From: Notospermus geniculatus
Lineage: Eukaryota > Nemertea > Pilidiophora > Heteronemertea > Lineidae
Direction: 5' to 3'
DNA: 64,000 bases
Assembly: GCA_002633025.1 (NCBI GenBank)
Contig: NMRB01000684.1
Coordinates: forward strand, 87,387-151,386
How positions within the stretch are numbered: the first letter of the stretch is position 1; each line of letters begins with the position of its first letter. The notes below the pieces were generated by a model, which was not told where the DNA came from, did not search any database, and saw only the letters and a program-made list of their open reading frames with translations. The position numbers and the translations under genes were made by a program. Below, in pieces: positions 53,135-63,771 of this stretch.

Positions 53135-54459
53135 AAATCTCCATTTATTATAATACCGGTATAGTAAATGGAAATATTCAGGAAGGAGAATGATTTGTTT
53201 AGATGTGTAATTCAGTCATGGAAATCACACCCCAAACATCTGAGCTTAGAAAATTAAAGTCGCCTTTAGACTCACTCACTCCCCATCAGTATTGGACCAT
53301 TTCTCAGACCAGGCTCTTGAACACAGAGCAGCTACACACACACCACATACCAGACGGCTACATGAGTGTATTGCATACAGGTACAGAGTCCAGCATGGAT
53401 GACATAACACTTTACTGATATACTATTCCTGTCTCCTGCATAGCCCAGCCAACTGAAGTTTAGTGTAACATGAGATTATAGTCACTGGTAATTAAAGCAA
53501 GACGCTGAACTCTCTCTGCGATATCAAGAGTTGACCCCTGGGGTGAGGCTCACGGTTCGTTTATTTTGTTTACTTAAGACACGTGGCTGACCAGCACTGA
53601 ATCTGCACACGGAGCTGGAGCGTCATGGAACTCAGTGCTCTACTATGGAGTGGTTGGAGGGTAATCAATTAGGCCCTGTGCAAGATTCACAGTACAACCT
53701 TTAGTTTTGACCCAACACAAAAGAAAAACTGTCCCAAAAGTTGGGGATAGTTTTTCTTTGGGACATTCGTTCCCTGCACAATTGTCCTCAAAATCAAGGG
53801 AGAAGTGTGCAGGTAGGTGTGATAGGAATCTATAGGGCCTATCCCCTGGAATTGAAAGTCCAAGATACAGAATAGCACAAAATTGACACACAAAATGATA
53901 ATACCGGTGAGCAAAAAGTCAATCTCCAGAATTCACAAATTTTCGACCCCAATCGGGGTCTTTGAAAGTCCGGTGTTCAAACAGGGATTAGGATATAGCC
54001 CACTCGAATACGTTACAGTAGCAGATTCTTGTTGCTCAGATCTGCATTCCTTGGGGGGTACAGAACTTTTCCTTCCACACCGGCGCCGATGGCGAAAAAT
54101 GTAGCGAAACCAGTGGATGGCGGTCTTCGGTCTTTACACGGTCATGGCGGAGGCCAAGTTTACCCACTTTACAATGATAGCATGACAAAAAAATTGAAAT
54201 GGCAATGGCGGCCATGATGGCCAGATGGCAGATCCCCAAAAATTCACAGTTTGAGTTTGCGGGGTTTCATGGGTTTAGAAATCCTTTTTACGGCCTGTAA
54301 ACACGGACTAACGTCATATAATGATACACTAATTTGTTTCTTTCATTCTTTTCTGGTGTCTAAAGGCCTGAAATGTGTGGGACGACATGGTGAGAATTCA
54401 GAATGTGAGTTTAACAAGGGTTAGGGTAGGCTATAGGCCTAGCTACCAAAGTGCCAAAC
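53135..54459. other. Intergenic, no gene recognised
   Basis: Contains a hairpin (GAAAAACTGTCCCAA with TTGGGGATAGTTTTTC, about 53723-53760) and, at about 53936-53965, a damaged copy of the CGACCCCAATCGGGGTC terminus. No supported exon. Confidence 0.35.
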
Positions 54460-54640
54460 TTGTAAATTTACCTCAAGAAGTGGTGTCTCCAAAAGCAGGC
54501 ATGGAAATAGTTTTGATTAAGTTTGCACTGCACATCATATTCTATGAAGTATAGGCCTAGAGATCCTGAATATGCCCAAAGTACAAAGTCAACATGCACC
54601 ACTTATGTAATAGCCTAGGCCTAGGCCTAGGCCTAGGCCT

Positions 54641-54847
54641 ATATGTGACCCGGCACGACAAAATGAGTCGGAATGAGCACACAAGAAGACCGAACATGTC
54701 CAAGGTGACCCCAACGGTTCGCTGATTTCAGGATTGTCTGCCCATTGTGAAATTTGACTTGGTCGATTTCTGTGGTTGCTGTCTGGTTCCACCTTCGGTC
54801 TTCTTCTGTGCGACTTCCGACTCATTTTGCTGTGCCGGGTCACATAT
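54641..54847. mobile_element. MITE with TATGTGACCCGGCACGAC ends
   Basis: TATGTGACCCGGCACGACAA pairs with the right end, which reads TTGCTGTGCCGGGTCACATA; the adjacent ATGAGTCGGA/TCCGACTCAT segments pair too. About 207 bp, inserted in the left arm of the larger element. Confidence 0.8.
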
Positions 54848-55944
54848 ATGATAAAACAATGGCCCACTTTTCTACAAATGTACAGGTCTACTCGTAGAAG
54901 TGTCTGGTACAAACGAACCACCAAAATGTTGTTAGGTCTTTAATCAAATTAATGTACATGATGCTACCCTTCAACTTGACTGTGTCACAGCAGAAAGGCA
55001 AAAAATCAGCCATGAAGTTGTTAATTTAGGGGAATTCCAGACACTAATTGGAGGCAGCCATGTTGGAATCTACTTTTCACCCAGTTCTGAAAATAGTTGT
55101 TCTTAAAACCAACTGCCACATCGCGTGCAATGCATGTGCATAGTGGGTTGAACGCCAGAAGTACTAAATTTCAATTACCGGTACACTTTTCATGGAGTTA
55201 CTGGCGACGGTGGGCCACCAAAGACCGTTGCTGGCCGCCGATGCGCTGATTTCCCGCTCTTCTGCCACCGGTGGGCCACCGATCGTTGCTATCTGGGCAT
55301 ATTGGTTTTGCTGAAATATTTGCATAAAATGTGTGATTTTCTTCATTTCTGGACCCCTATTTATGTGGGGGAAGAACAGAACAGCACTATCTAGGCCTGT
55401 CAGATTTGAATGGAATGCTGTGGTAAAGGTTATGGTCAATATCAGTTACAACATGCATAATCAACCATGACATGTGGGTAGGCCTAAGTGATCAGTGGAC
55501 GCCAAATTCAAATATTCCCTTTTATGACCTTACGCAACACCAACAAACCACTGATCACTGATATTGACCATAATCTTTGCCACAGCATTCCATTCAAATC
55601 TGACAGGCCTAGATGTGCTGTTCTGTTCTTCCCCCAATTAAATAGGGGTCCAGAAATGAAGAAAATCACACATTTTATGCAAATATTTCAGCAAAACCAA
55701 TATGTTTAGTAATGATTTTTCGATGAATGATAAATAATACCATTACTTTCTCAGTACAACAAACATTAGGGAATAATTTCACTGTTTTCATGCTGACTTT
55801 GGACATTTTGCAAATGCTCTTTGTTTTTCTAATTATTGGAACTGATGTCACATTTTTCGTTCATGATTATGTAGTTCACATTATAAAGTATTATACATGT
55901 ACCTGAAGTTATCATGAAAATCAAACAAATGAAACTACGTTGTC

Positions 55945-56864
55945 TTAAGGGCTAGGTCCACTCACCAAATTTTCAGAGTCCTGTTTTCTAAAAATGTCAA
56001 ATATCTTTGAAATGCCCAGGCCATTTTGAACTACAATGCACCAAATGTACCAGACGGACAGTGGAAAAACAAAAATGTGGAGTCTGCCACCAGCTGATGC
56101 CCTAATTAGCTAAAACAATGGTGCACCTTTCGGTACATAATGTGGCTTTATCACAAAAAAACAAGAGTTTATTTCCTGCGTACTTGTAACCTGAGGTTTG
56201 TATCTACACGTTGATGAAGTTAGAATTTCAAAATTTGTTTTGAAAACTGATGAAAATGCTTATTTTTCTCAAAATTATTTTCAGCTTGAATGTCAGTCCT
56301 AAGACAGGGGCTTCTAGACTAAACCCTCTGAACTCAATGCACTGCATACTGGTAGGCCCACTCCTATTCAGAATGTACACTGGCATTATGATGTAAGCCT
56401 CCCTGGCATACTTGACATTCAAATAGAATTCCAGGACTGCTTGACTCCACAATACAAGCCATACTCAGTCAATTGTTGTTATTGCCCATGTCTGGAATGG
56501 TCAAACCTCCAATGAAGGGCATAGGTTGAGAAAATTTTCACAAAATTGAGATTTTCTCAACAATGAAAACGTATTTTGGAATTCAGACTTCATTAACGTG
56601 TAGATACAAACCAAAGTTACTGGTATACAGACGATAGTCTCTTGATTCTTTGTAATAAGGCGGCATTATGTACCGAAAGCTGTACCCTTTGTTTCAGCTA
56701 ATGAGTGGATCGACCACAAACTAATTTGTCGTTTTAGTTGTTGCACTATCCGTCTGATACATTAGGTGTAGAAATGCAAAGTAAAAAGACTGTAGTGTTT
56801 AAAAGATATTTGACATTTCAGAAAAGTGGGCTTGGAAAATTTGGTGAGTGGACCTAGCCCTTAA
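55945..56864. mobile_element. TTAA-flanked inverted-repeat element (piggyBac-type, non-autonomous)
   Basis: TTAAGGGCTAGGTCCACTCA at the left and its near complement TGAGTGGACCTAGCCCTTAA at the right, with TTAA at both borders. The arms pair loosely for about 120 bp. No transposase frame in its 0.92 kb. Different family from the 258-bp TTAA MITE. Confidence 0.75.
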
Positions 56865-57269
56865 ATTAGTTTCAGGAGAGCTATTTATCACTCTCCTAAA
56901 TCTGTGTTAGGTCATTGCTATTTGTTATTGAGGAGAGCTGTTTTCTGTAAAATCACTCTCCTAATGAAATTGAGCGGAACAATTATTAGCTCTCCTACCG
57001 ATTTCAAAAATGAGTGTCTGATTTTGGTGGTTCGTTTGTACCAGATACTTGTACGAGTAGACCTGTACATTTGCAGAAAAGTGGGCCATTGTTTTATCAT
57101 ATATTACATAAGTGGTGCATGCTGACTTTGTACTTTGGGCATATTCAGGATCTCTATACTTCATAGAATATGATGTGCAGTGCAAACTTAATCAAAACTA
57201 TTTCCATGCCTGCTTTTGGAGACACCACTTCTTGAGGTAAATTTACAAGTTTGGCACTTTGGTATACCC

Positions 57270-57712
57270 TTAATTAAACTTTGCATCTGCGATAGGCCTA
57301 TTCCTTTGAATATTATTCCCTGATTAAGAGCAGAAAACGGCACTTTAGGCCTAATTGACGAAACTTCGTTCGCTGCAGTTAAGCGGGAGACCGCCATGTT
57401 TAAGTTTAACCTCGCCTGCAGGCACGTGTCAGTGTGGTGCGCAATAACGCACCTGGCGGCGCCCTTCGAAGTCTGCAAGATCATGGCATTCATGGGTGCG
57501 AGGCAGACTTATTCCCAACCTAGCACCCATGATCTTCGAAGGGCGCCACCAGGTGCGTTATTGCGCACCACATGTGCCTGCAGGCGAGGTTAAACATGGC
57601 GGTCTCCCGCTTCACTGCAGCGAACGAAGTTTCATCAATTAAAGTGCCGTTTTCTGCTCTTAATCAGGGAATAATATTCAAAGGAATATCGTAGATGCAA
57701 AGTTTAATTAAC
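57270..57712. mobile_element. 0.44-kb foldback element
   Basis: Arms of about 200 bp run from TTAATTAAACTTTGCATCT to the centre near 57505 and back. They include CTTCGTTCGCTGCAG, GCGGGAGACCGCCATGTTTA and CCTGCAGGC, all inverted on the right. A few mismatches only. Confidence 0.8.
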
Positions 57713-57737
57713 AAAGGACAGGTTCGATGTGTTTTTA

Positions 57738-58860
57738 GCTCACCTCTGTGAGGTGAGCTTCTCTCATGGTGTGTCGTCCGTCATCGTTAACATGGGTGGC
57801 ACGTTTCTAAACCGCTTGGGTTAGAAAGTGAAACTTGAAATTTGGTGTACAGGTAGTCTATGGTCTAAAAACTATCTCTGGACTGAAACTTAGCGCTGCT
57901 GCTTGTACACTCTGGCCTGTAGGGGGCGCTTTGTGAAAACCTTCTTTGGGCCGTATCTCCTGAACGCTGTTATAGATCGATCCCGTCAATTGGGACCTTG
58001 TTTACATAAATGAAACATGCATCACATTTTCAATCAACGAGAATGAAATTCTAACAAGCGATCTACTATCAAAGTTGCACATCAGAAGAAAGAGGATTGC
58101 TAAGAGATTCTCTTAATCACATTTTGATACAAAACACATATCAATACAAAGTGATATGGCACGGAGAAAGTCCCGAACGGGTTTTAAAGTTTACCATTTT
58201 CAACTTTATTGCTCCATAAAACCACGTAGTGTAAAACTTTCTTCCAGAAACGATATTCACATGAAAGCCCCTGGCCGTCCGAACTCATTTTGGTACAGAC
58301 ATAAAAAATCTAAGAGGCGATACTGAAGAAATTAATGATTTTCATGTCAAATGTTGGCCGATTTTCGTCGATTTCAAGTCCGCACATGGTCCTCTGGTAG
58401 CATGACGTGACGTCGTTCACAACACTGCATGCCATGTGACTTCCAATCCCATGACGTCATGCAGCCGTTTTGTCAAATGCAAACATTGGCCCTCAAGTTT
58501 ACAAGAAGAAAACATTCTATTTCACATACATCATGTAAAAGTCTTATTTATTTCCATTTGGCCCAATTGATGGGATCGATCTATAGCTAGAAGCACGAAA
58601 CTTTTATGGTGGGTTCCTCTGATAAGACCTCATCACATAAATCCCGGGTTTTTGATTTGACCTACTTTTCAAGGTCACAGAGGTCAAAGTTCAAAATTCA
58701 CTGTTTGGTGGCACATTTCATTGCTATTTGACATAGAGTGTTGTGATTTGGTGTGAAGATAGAGCTAGGCGCCCTGCACGAATACACCTAATTTCAACCC
58801 GATCGGACTTCAAATACGGCCGCCAGGAAGCCATCTTGAAAAATGGACTTTGACCCACAT
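57738..58860 (+). repeat. R1-family repeat, diverged long copy
   Basis: Begins TTTTTAGCTCACCTCTGTGAGGTGAGC with GTGTCGTCCGTC. Contains TTGATTTGACCTACTTTTCAAGGTCACAG as in the 35009 copy, and ends with CCGCCAGGAAGCCATCTTG. No coding frame. Confidence 0.7.
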
Positions 58861-58861
58861 T

Positions 58862-59208
58862 TTTAGCTCACTCGTGAGCTTTTATCGTCCTGCGGCGTCC
58901 GTCGTCCGTCGTCGTCGTCGTCGTCGTCCGTCGTCCGTTAGCAGGGCACGTTTCGTAACCGCTGGAGCTATTGATCTGAAACTTGGTACATAGGAATACG
59001 TAAAGGATTTCATACAATATTTCGAGTTTTAAAATGTGATCTCTGAAATCCGAGTTGAACCTTTATGGTTTGATTCCTTTATGTCGGTAGTAAATGTTAC
59101 GATGTTTCTGCACTGATCCTTCACCATTCAGTGTATCACCAGGCTACTCACACTTCATACTCTGTCACAGAGGTGAGCACAATGGCCCTGGCCATTTCAT
59201 TTATAAAA
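58862..59208 (+). repeat. R1-family repeat, short copy
   Basis: Starts TTTTTAGCTCACTCGTGAGC followed by a (GTC)n-rich tract, GCAGGGCACGTTTCGTAACC, and ends AGGTGAGCACAATGGCCCTGGCCATTTCATT. It directly follows another R1 copy. Confidence 0.8.
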
Positions 59209-59897
59209 GATGAATGACGAACCTTTTTGATGCGGGGCCAAAATCGCATGCGGGCGGTGACGAGAACCTTATCATCTAGTTTCAGTGGCCTTATGATACC
59301 TCTACCATCCTGTAGGCCCTAGTGATTGGTGCATGTGAGTTTAAATCATGCTGATAGTTTATAATGTGAGTAGGCCTATTGTGTAACACTCGCTAGTTGT
59401 CCGTATTCCCAAGATGCACTGTCTAGACTGAGTAGGAATTCCCCTTCCTGGAGATTGGCACACTCTCCAAGCACTCTTTTAAATCTATTCAATTCCGACC
59501 TTTCACTTTCAGCATACCAGTTTGCGGTACGCTCACTGTTGGCCTACAGCTCCATCATTAAGGAATTTCCCGCCGTCACCGCAATGGTGCGCACCACTGG
59601 AATGGATATGAGGTTACGTGGACTAGTAATCGAAAGTGAAGTTTGGAGGGTGAAAACCTAAATGAGGAAGGGGTCAGCAAACGCATTACCGGTACTTATT
59701 CTGCATTTAATGAAAGGGGTGCATGCAAAGAGTGCTGGGCTGCAGGGCGGTACTAGGTGATTTTTGATTGAGTGCCGAGCAGGGAGGGAGAGTGCCAGGA
59801 GTAACCACCTGGTGTGAACACATCCCTACCAAGGTTACTTTTCATCCTCACTACCAGGAGTAGGCCCTAAAGGCACAAGGGAAAAATTGCCGAGATC
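59209..59897. other. Intergenic, no gene recognised
   Basis: No exon or repeat family recognised; the 68-codon frame at 59455 has no domain signature. Confidence 0.35.
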
Positions 59898-60320
59898 GAG
59901 GTTGAAAAACGTGATGGTTTTGATGACGCCCCAGGTATGCCAGGGGATACAGGCACCTCCATCTCTTGATTGATACCACGATCCTCCGCTAGGTGGGTTA
60001 TGGAGGGTCAGTATAGCCAGGATCTTGATGGTCCATCCGATACTTGCCAGCAAGGGAATTCCTGGCGGTCAAGCCTCTTGCCACTGTGGGCATAGCTCCC
60101 CCCAGCGTTCAAAGTTCATGACCATTTGGTCTAAAATGCAACCTGGATTTTGCTCTGTGCGACCAAAAAATTGATGTTCTAATGCATTTTGTATTGTGTG
60201 CGACTTGATTTTTTGGCCTGTTCGACCAAAATTTGCTTTTTCAGAATACATGTATGAACTTTTGATCCAGCTGCCCCCTCCATCCCAAATCATCAATCCA
60301 CCCCTCGTAAACTCCACTTT
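59898..60320 (+). repeat. Duplicated upstream flank shared with copy 2
   Basis: Bases 59898-60060 align with 8125-8190 joined to 8959-9050 (GAGGTTGAAAAA, CATGCCAGGGGATA, GATTGATACCA, GATCCTCCGC). The rest includes the conserved CCCCTCCATCCCAAATCAT segment seen before every leader array. It holds the unoccupied site of the 8191-8958 transposon. Confidence 0.7.
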
Positions 60321-60322
60321 TC

Positions 60323-60433
60323 CAGTGACTGCCTTTTGAGGCGAGCTGTTTTCTTTGGGCCCCTCATGAACAATAGATTCTATTGTTCACGAGGGGCCCA
60401 AAGAAAACAGCTCGCCTCAAAAGGCAGTCACTG
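60323..60433. mobile_element. 55-bp-arm palindrome next to a 3' splice site
   Basis: The left arm 60323-60377 and right arm 60379-60433 are complementary with one mismatch and a one-base loop. It starts CAGTGACTGCCTTTTGAGGC. It sits in the polypyrimidine region, 14 bases before the AG of the leader array; the copy 2 leader has no such insert. Confidence 0.85.
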
Positions 60434-60447
60434 CTTTTCTCTTGTAG

Positions 60448-60711
60448 GAAAGCCTGCCAGCTGCAGCTGTTGTGAGCACAGTGTACAACAAGCCGTCAGG
60501 GACTGGGTGGACTGTTCCTACTGGTGATCTCTGATTTCTCCAAAGTGTAAGGAAAGCCAGCTGTTGTGAGCACAGTGTACAACAAGCCGTCAGGGACTGG
60601 GTGGAGTGTTCCTACTGGTGATCTCTGATTTCTCCAAAGTGTAAGGAAAGCCAGCTGTTGTGAGCACAGTGTACAACAAGCCGTCAGCGACTGGGTGGAC
60701 TGTTCCTACTG
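60448..60711 (+). repeat. Tandem leader-exon array upstream of copy 4
   Basis: Three units of the GAAAGCCAGCTGTTGTGAGC ... TTCCTACTG leader follow CTTTTCTCTTGTAG. After the last, GTGGATTCAAGTGCCTTTCA and GAGGTCTTATTAGAGCTAGT match the 9415-9465 block of the copy 2 array. No ANK coding sequence follows within 1 kb; copy 4 has its own leader at 63656. Confidence 0.6.
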
Positions 60712-60828
60712 GTGATCTCTCCAACAGTGGATTCAAGTGCCTTTCATTGTGAGGTCTTATTAGAGCTAGTCAAAGTGAGTGCTCCTGCTGAGAGAATTGG
60801 GACAAAGATTTGTCAAAGTTAGTTGTTA

Positions 60829-61020
60829 GGCCAGACTTTTTTTATTCCTTGTTTCGCGAACCCGCCGAATTGAGAATGCCGGAATTCGAAAATAAAATAA
60901 AAAAATTATTTTTCACAATTTCTCGCGCCCGCCGATTCTTGTAACCGAAAAATCGGGAAAAAAATTTATTTTTTTTTCTTTATTTTTTTCCCGAACGCCG
61001 ACTAGAACATCCCGGCCCGA
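60829..61020 (+). mobile_element. Partial copy of the GGCCACGCTTTTTTTATTCC element
   Basis: Begins AGGCCAGACTTTTTTTATTCC then TTGTTTCGCG, followed by AATAAAATAAAAAAATTATT runs, as at 15146. The right end is missing. Confidence 0.6.
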
Positions 61021-61443
61021 AAGTGCCTTTTCGCAAGCGTCTCTTCCCGACCATCGAGGGCACGGGCGGGTTAGCAGACAATCCTGACCGACTTGAGGAT
61101 AGCTTTCACTTCTACAACGTCCCGAACTTCTGGTTTTATTTCTCTAGGATGGAAAGAAATCACCTCAAAAACTGTTTGGTTGGATTCCCCGTGAAATTTC
61201 CTTTCCAATGACATAAAGCTTGATATTGACATATTGATATTGACATAAAGAGATATTTACTTTATTTGTGTGAATAGGCTGCAACTGACAGAGACCGGAA
61301 GAGTTGGCTTCCCGCCAAGTGTGTACCAACGATGTTTCTGGTCAGCCAGTCTGACCTTATGAGTAGAAATAAGCTATGATGGCCACTATGAGAGGCTCAA
61401 ATTGGGTCTTTTGTTCAATATTATGTTGATTTCATTGCAAGTT
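61021..61443. other. No gene recognised
   Basis: A short open frame at 61023-61211 has no recognisable domain. Remaining DNA is AT-rich. Confidence 0.35.
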
Positions 61444-62222
61444 TTTAGCTCACTGGGGTGAGCTATTACGATGGCGCAGCGTCCGTCGTCCGTCGTCGTC
61501 GTCGTCCGTCGTTGTCCGTTAGCAGGGCACGTTTCGTAACCGCTGGAGCTATTGATCTGAAACTTGGTACATATATACATGTATCTAGGTACCATATAAG
61601 TATATGGTAAATTTCAGTGAGATTCGACGTCAAATATGGCCGCCAGGGAGCCATCTTGAAAAATGGACTTTTGGCCCACACCTCATAAATAGGGGTAGCT
61701 AGGATGCTTTAACCGTGCCTATGTGTCTTGGTGCCGTCTAGTTATATGCCAAATTTCGGTTCGATTGGACTTCAACATGGCTGCCAGGCGGCCATCTTGA
61801 AAAATTGACTTTGGCCATATCTCATCGATGGTAAATGTTACGATGTTTCAATGTTGTCTAAATATCTATGCAAGTATCCTGTACATTCCTGCTAAAATTT
61901 CAGTCGCAACAAACGTCACGTGTGGCCACCAGGTGGCCATCTTGAAAAATAGAATTTTTGACATCTGTGACCTAGACAGGAAAGCAGTTTGTTCACAAAT
62001 ACCACTTGTATTCATTGTATTCAGAAATTGTACTCCTTCTGGACATGCCATCACCTGAGTTTATGTCATTGACTGATAATACTGATCACATCATAAAATA
62101 CTTGGTGTGTTCAGCTTTAACTTTTCTGTACTGATCCTTAACATTGACCATGAGAGTCACAGTTTCACACTTGATGGAGACTTATCACAGAGGTGAGCAC
62201 AATGGCCCTGGCCATTTCATTC
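61444..62222 (+). repeat. R1-family repeat, intermediate copy
   Basis: Starts TTTTTAGCTCACTGGGGTGAGC, has the GTCGTCCGTCGTCGTCGTCG tract and GCAGGGCACGTTTCGTAACC. It contains two or three ATATGGCCGCCAGG/CCATCTTGAAAAAT blocks and ends AGGTGAGCACAATGGCCCTG. Confidence 0.8.
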
Positions 62223-62629
62223 ACATAAGACCTGCATAACGCATCCCTTTCTCAAAACCCATTTCATTTCGCTATGCTGTTCGGTGCAGTTTACACGTGC
62301 AAGATGCATTGCGTCATTTCAAAATGGCCGCCATTTCGGCCGTAAACATGAACTGTGATTTGTGAAAGAACTTTTCTGTCACGTTGTTCGGGAAAATGAC
62401 AGTGATGATGGCTGTACCGCCAAGAAAGACAAGTCGATTGACATATATTTTATCAAAATCGGCCCTGCCGTTGCGGAGCTATCGTTGATAAACCTTGTGC
62501 CAATCGGAACTGGAATGGAGAGTACCGGGTAGGTACTATTTTCTGGGTGAGGGCTCGAAGCCCTTCTGCCAGGATCTCCTCATCCAAAGTCCTGAATTCA
62601 GTCGTGTAATTTCCGTTCTTCTCTTTTAG

Positions 62630-62823
62630 GTCAACCTGCTGCTTCTCCAAATGTTGATTCAAGTGTCTTTTGTCGTGAGGACGCATTGGAAGTCATCAGT
62701 TCCTGCCGAGAGCAACAAACATCACGATTAGTCTCGCTACATTCATGAGACCAGCGCCATAAAGCCAAGGGACACATTTGTACGTGGTGGGAATTGTGAC
62801 AAAAATTCTCCTGGATGGTGCAG
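62630..62823 (+). other. Exon-like block upstream of copy 4 (O2)
   Basis: It follows GTTCTTCTCTTTTAG and ends before GTTAGTG. The frame GQPAASPNVDSSVFCRED stays open for about 40 codons to a TGA. Paralogous to 31577-31751 with indels. The conserved upstream flank (GGTGAGGGCTCGAAGCCC) precedes both. Proposed 5' exon or its relic. Confidence 0.5.
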
Positions 62824-62868
62824 GTTAGTGCAAACTTTCAAAATTGTCTTTGCAGAGGTCCAACAAAT

Positions 62869-63410
62869 TTCAATATCTTGTTGACTCGGTGTTATCAAAA
62901 CTGGCTGCTGGTCAGATTAGGTTCAGACATGAGATTTCTGTGTGGAGAGGTGGATTTCCGGGTTTTAGAGTCCAAAAAGTTGGATCCTGAGATTCATGTA
63001 CATTTAATTGTAAATCTGCAATAAAAATGGGGGTGGGGGTGTATAGGTACATGGTCGTGTTTGTGCTGTTCAACCATGTTCAACAGGATTGTTAGAAAGT
63101 GGCAAACGCCTTCCCGCCGCGCCTGCTGAATTTCCCGATCGCCCTCGCCGCCACCACGGCGACCAAGAGCAGACATATGGGAATCCGGTGTCCAGTCATG
63201 TATAAGCCCGCCACACCCTTCACTGACGCAGTGAATGAACCGTAGTAGCATGCCCAAGTTTGGAACGGCATCGTAATGGTGACGGGAATAGTGGGAGATA
63301 CTTGATTGGCTGTTTACTACGTTGGCCAAATGACGTCAGAATTTCCCACCTCCCGCCACGCCATAGATAGAAACAGCCGATCAGAATATGTAGCACTCCC
63401 TCCCGGTGCG
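62869..63410 (+). repeat. Duplicated flank shared with 38171-38700
   Basis: Aligns from CAATATCTTGTTGACTC to the AACAGCC(A/G)ATCAGAATA region. At 62861-62872 it preserves the junction CCAACAAATTTC that element E interrupts in the other copy. Confidence 0.75.
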
Positions 63411-63426
63411 GTGGCTATTTGTACTT

Positions 63427-63556
63427 TGCGGAACGGAACGGAACGAAACGGAACGGAACAAAGGAATCTAGGCACTCGGGACGAGGTTGTTCCGTTCCGT
63501 TCCGCAAACTACAGATTACATATGGAAATCTGTACTTTGCGGAACGGAACGGAACA
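63427..63556. repeat. GGAAC microsatellite in inverted orientation
   Basis: GCGGAACGGAACGGAACGAA and a later GCGGAACGGAACGGAACATG flank an inverted TTCCGTTCCGTTCCGC. ATCTGTACTTTGCGGAACGG-type context is repeated. Simple-sequence DNA. Confidence 0.75.
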
Positions 63557-63655
63557 TGGCAGAATACATTGATAATTTTATACTAGTTTATTTAGCTGTG
63601 GCATCCATTATCTTCAGGTACCGGTATGTTGATCTCACTGACTTTTCGCTTGTAG

Positions 63656-63709
63656 GAAAGCCCGCTGTGGTACAACAAGCCATCACGGACTGGGTGGACT
63701 CTTCTACTG
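63656..63709 (+). other. Single leader exon-like unit of copy 4
   Basis: It follows ACTTTTCGCTTGTAG and reads GKPAVVQQAITDWVDSSTGDL before TGA. This is the simple form of the leader, as in the first unit before copy 3. An in-frame TAA precedes the copy 4 ATG, so it cannot be a direct N-terminal extension without splicing. Confidence 0.5.
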
Positions 63710-63771
63710 GTGATCTCTGATTTCTCTTAATGTGGATTGTATCCAAGTACCTATCGTCATAAGAACTCATC

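Larger units (their letters stand above)
54475..57255. mobile_element. 2.8-kb inverted-repeat element with nested insertions
   Basis: The left arm (about 54475-54935) pairs with about 57015-57255: ACCTCAAGAAGTGGTGTCTCC, CTATGAAGTATAGNNCTAGAGATCC and TGGTTCGTTTGTACCAGA recur inverted. The left arm is split by a MITE at 54641-54847. The spacer holds an inverted pair (about 55300-55450 and 55555-55708) and the TTAA element at 55945-56864. An (AGGCCT)n run is at about 54611-54640. Confidence 0.65.

Noticed and set aside
55164-55709. Similar frames on opposite strands (minus 55164-55439, plus 55488-55709)
   Set aside because: They mirror each other because they are the two arms of an inverted repeat; neither has a domain.
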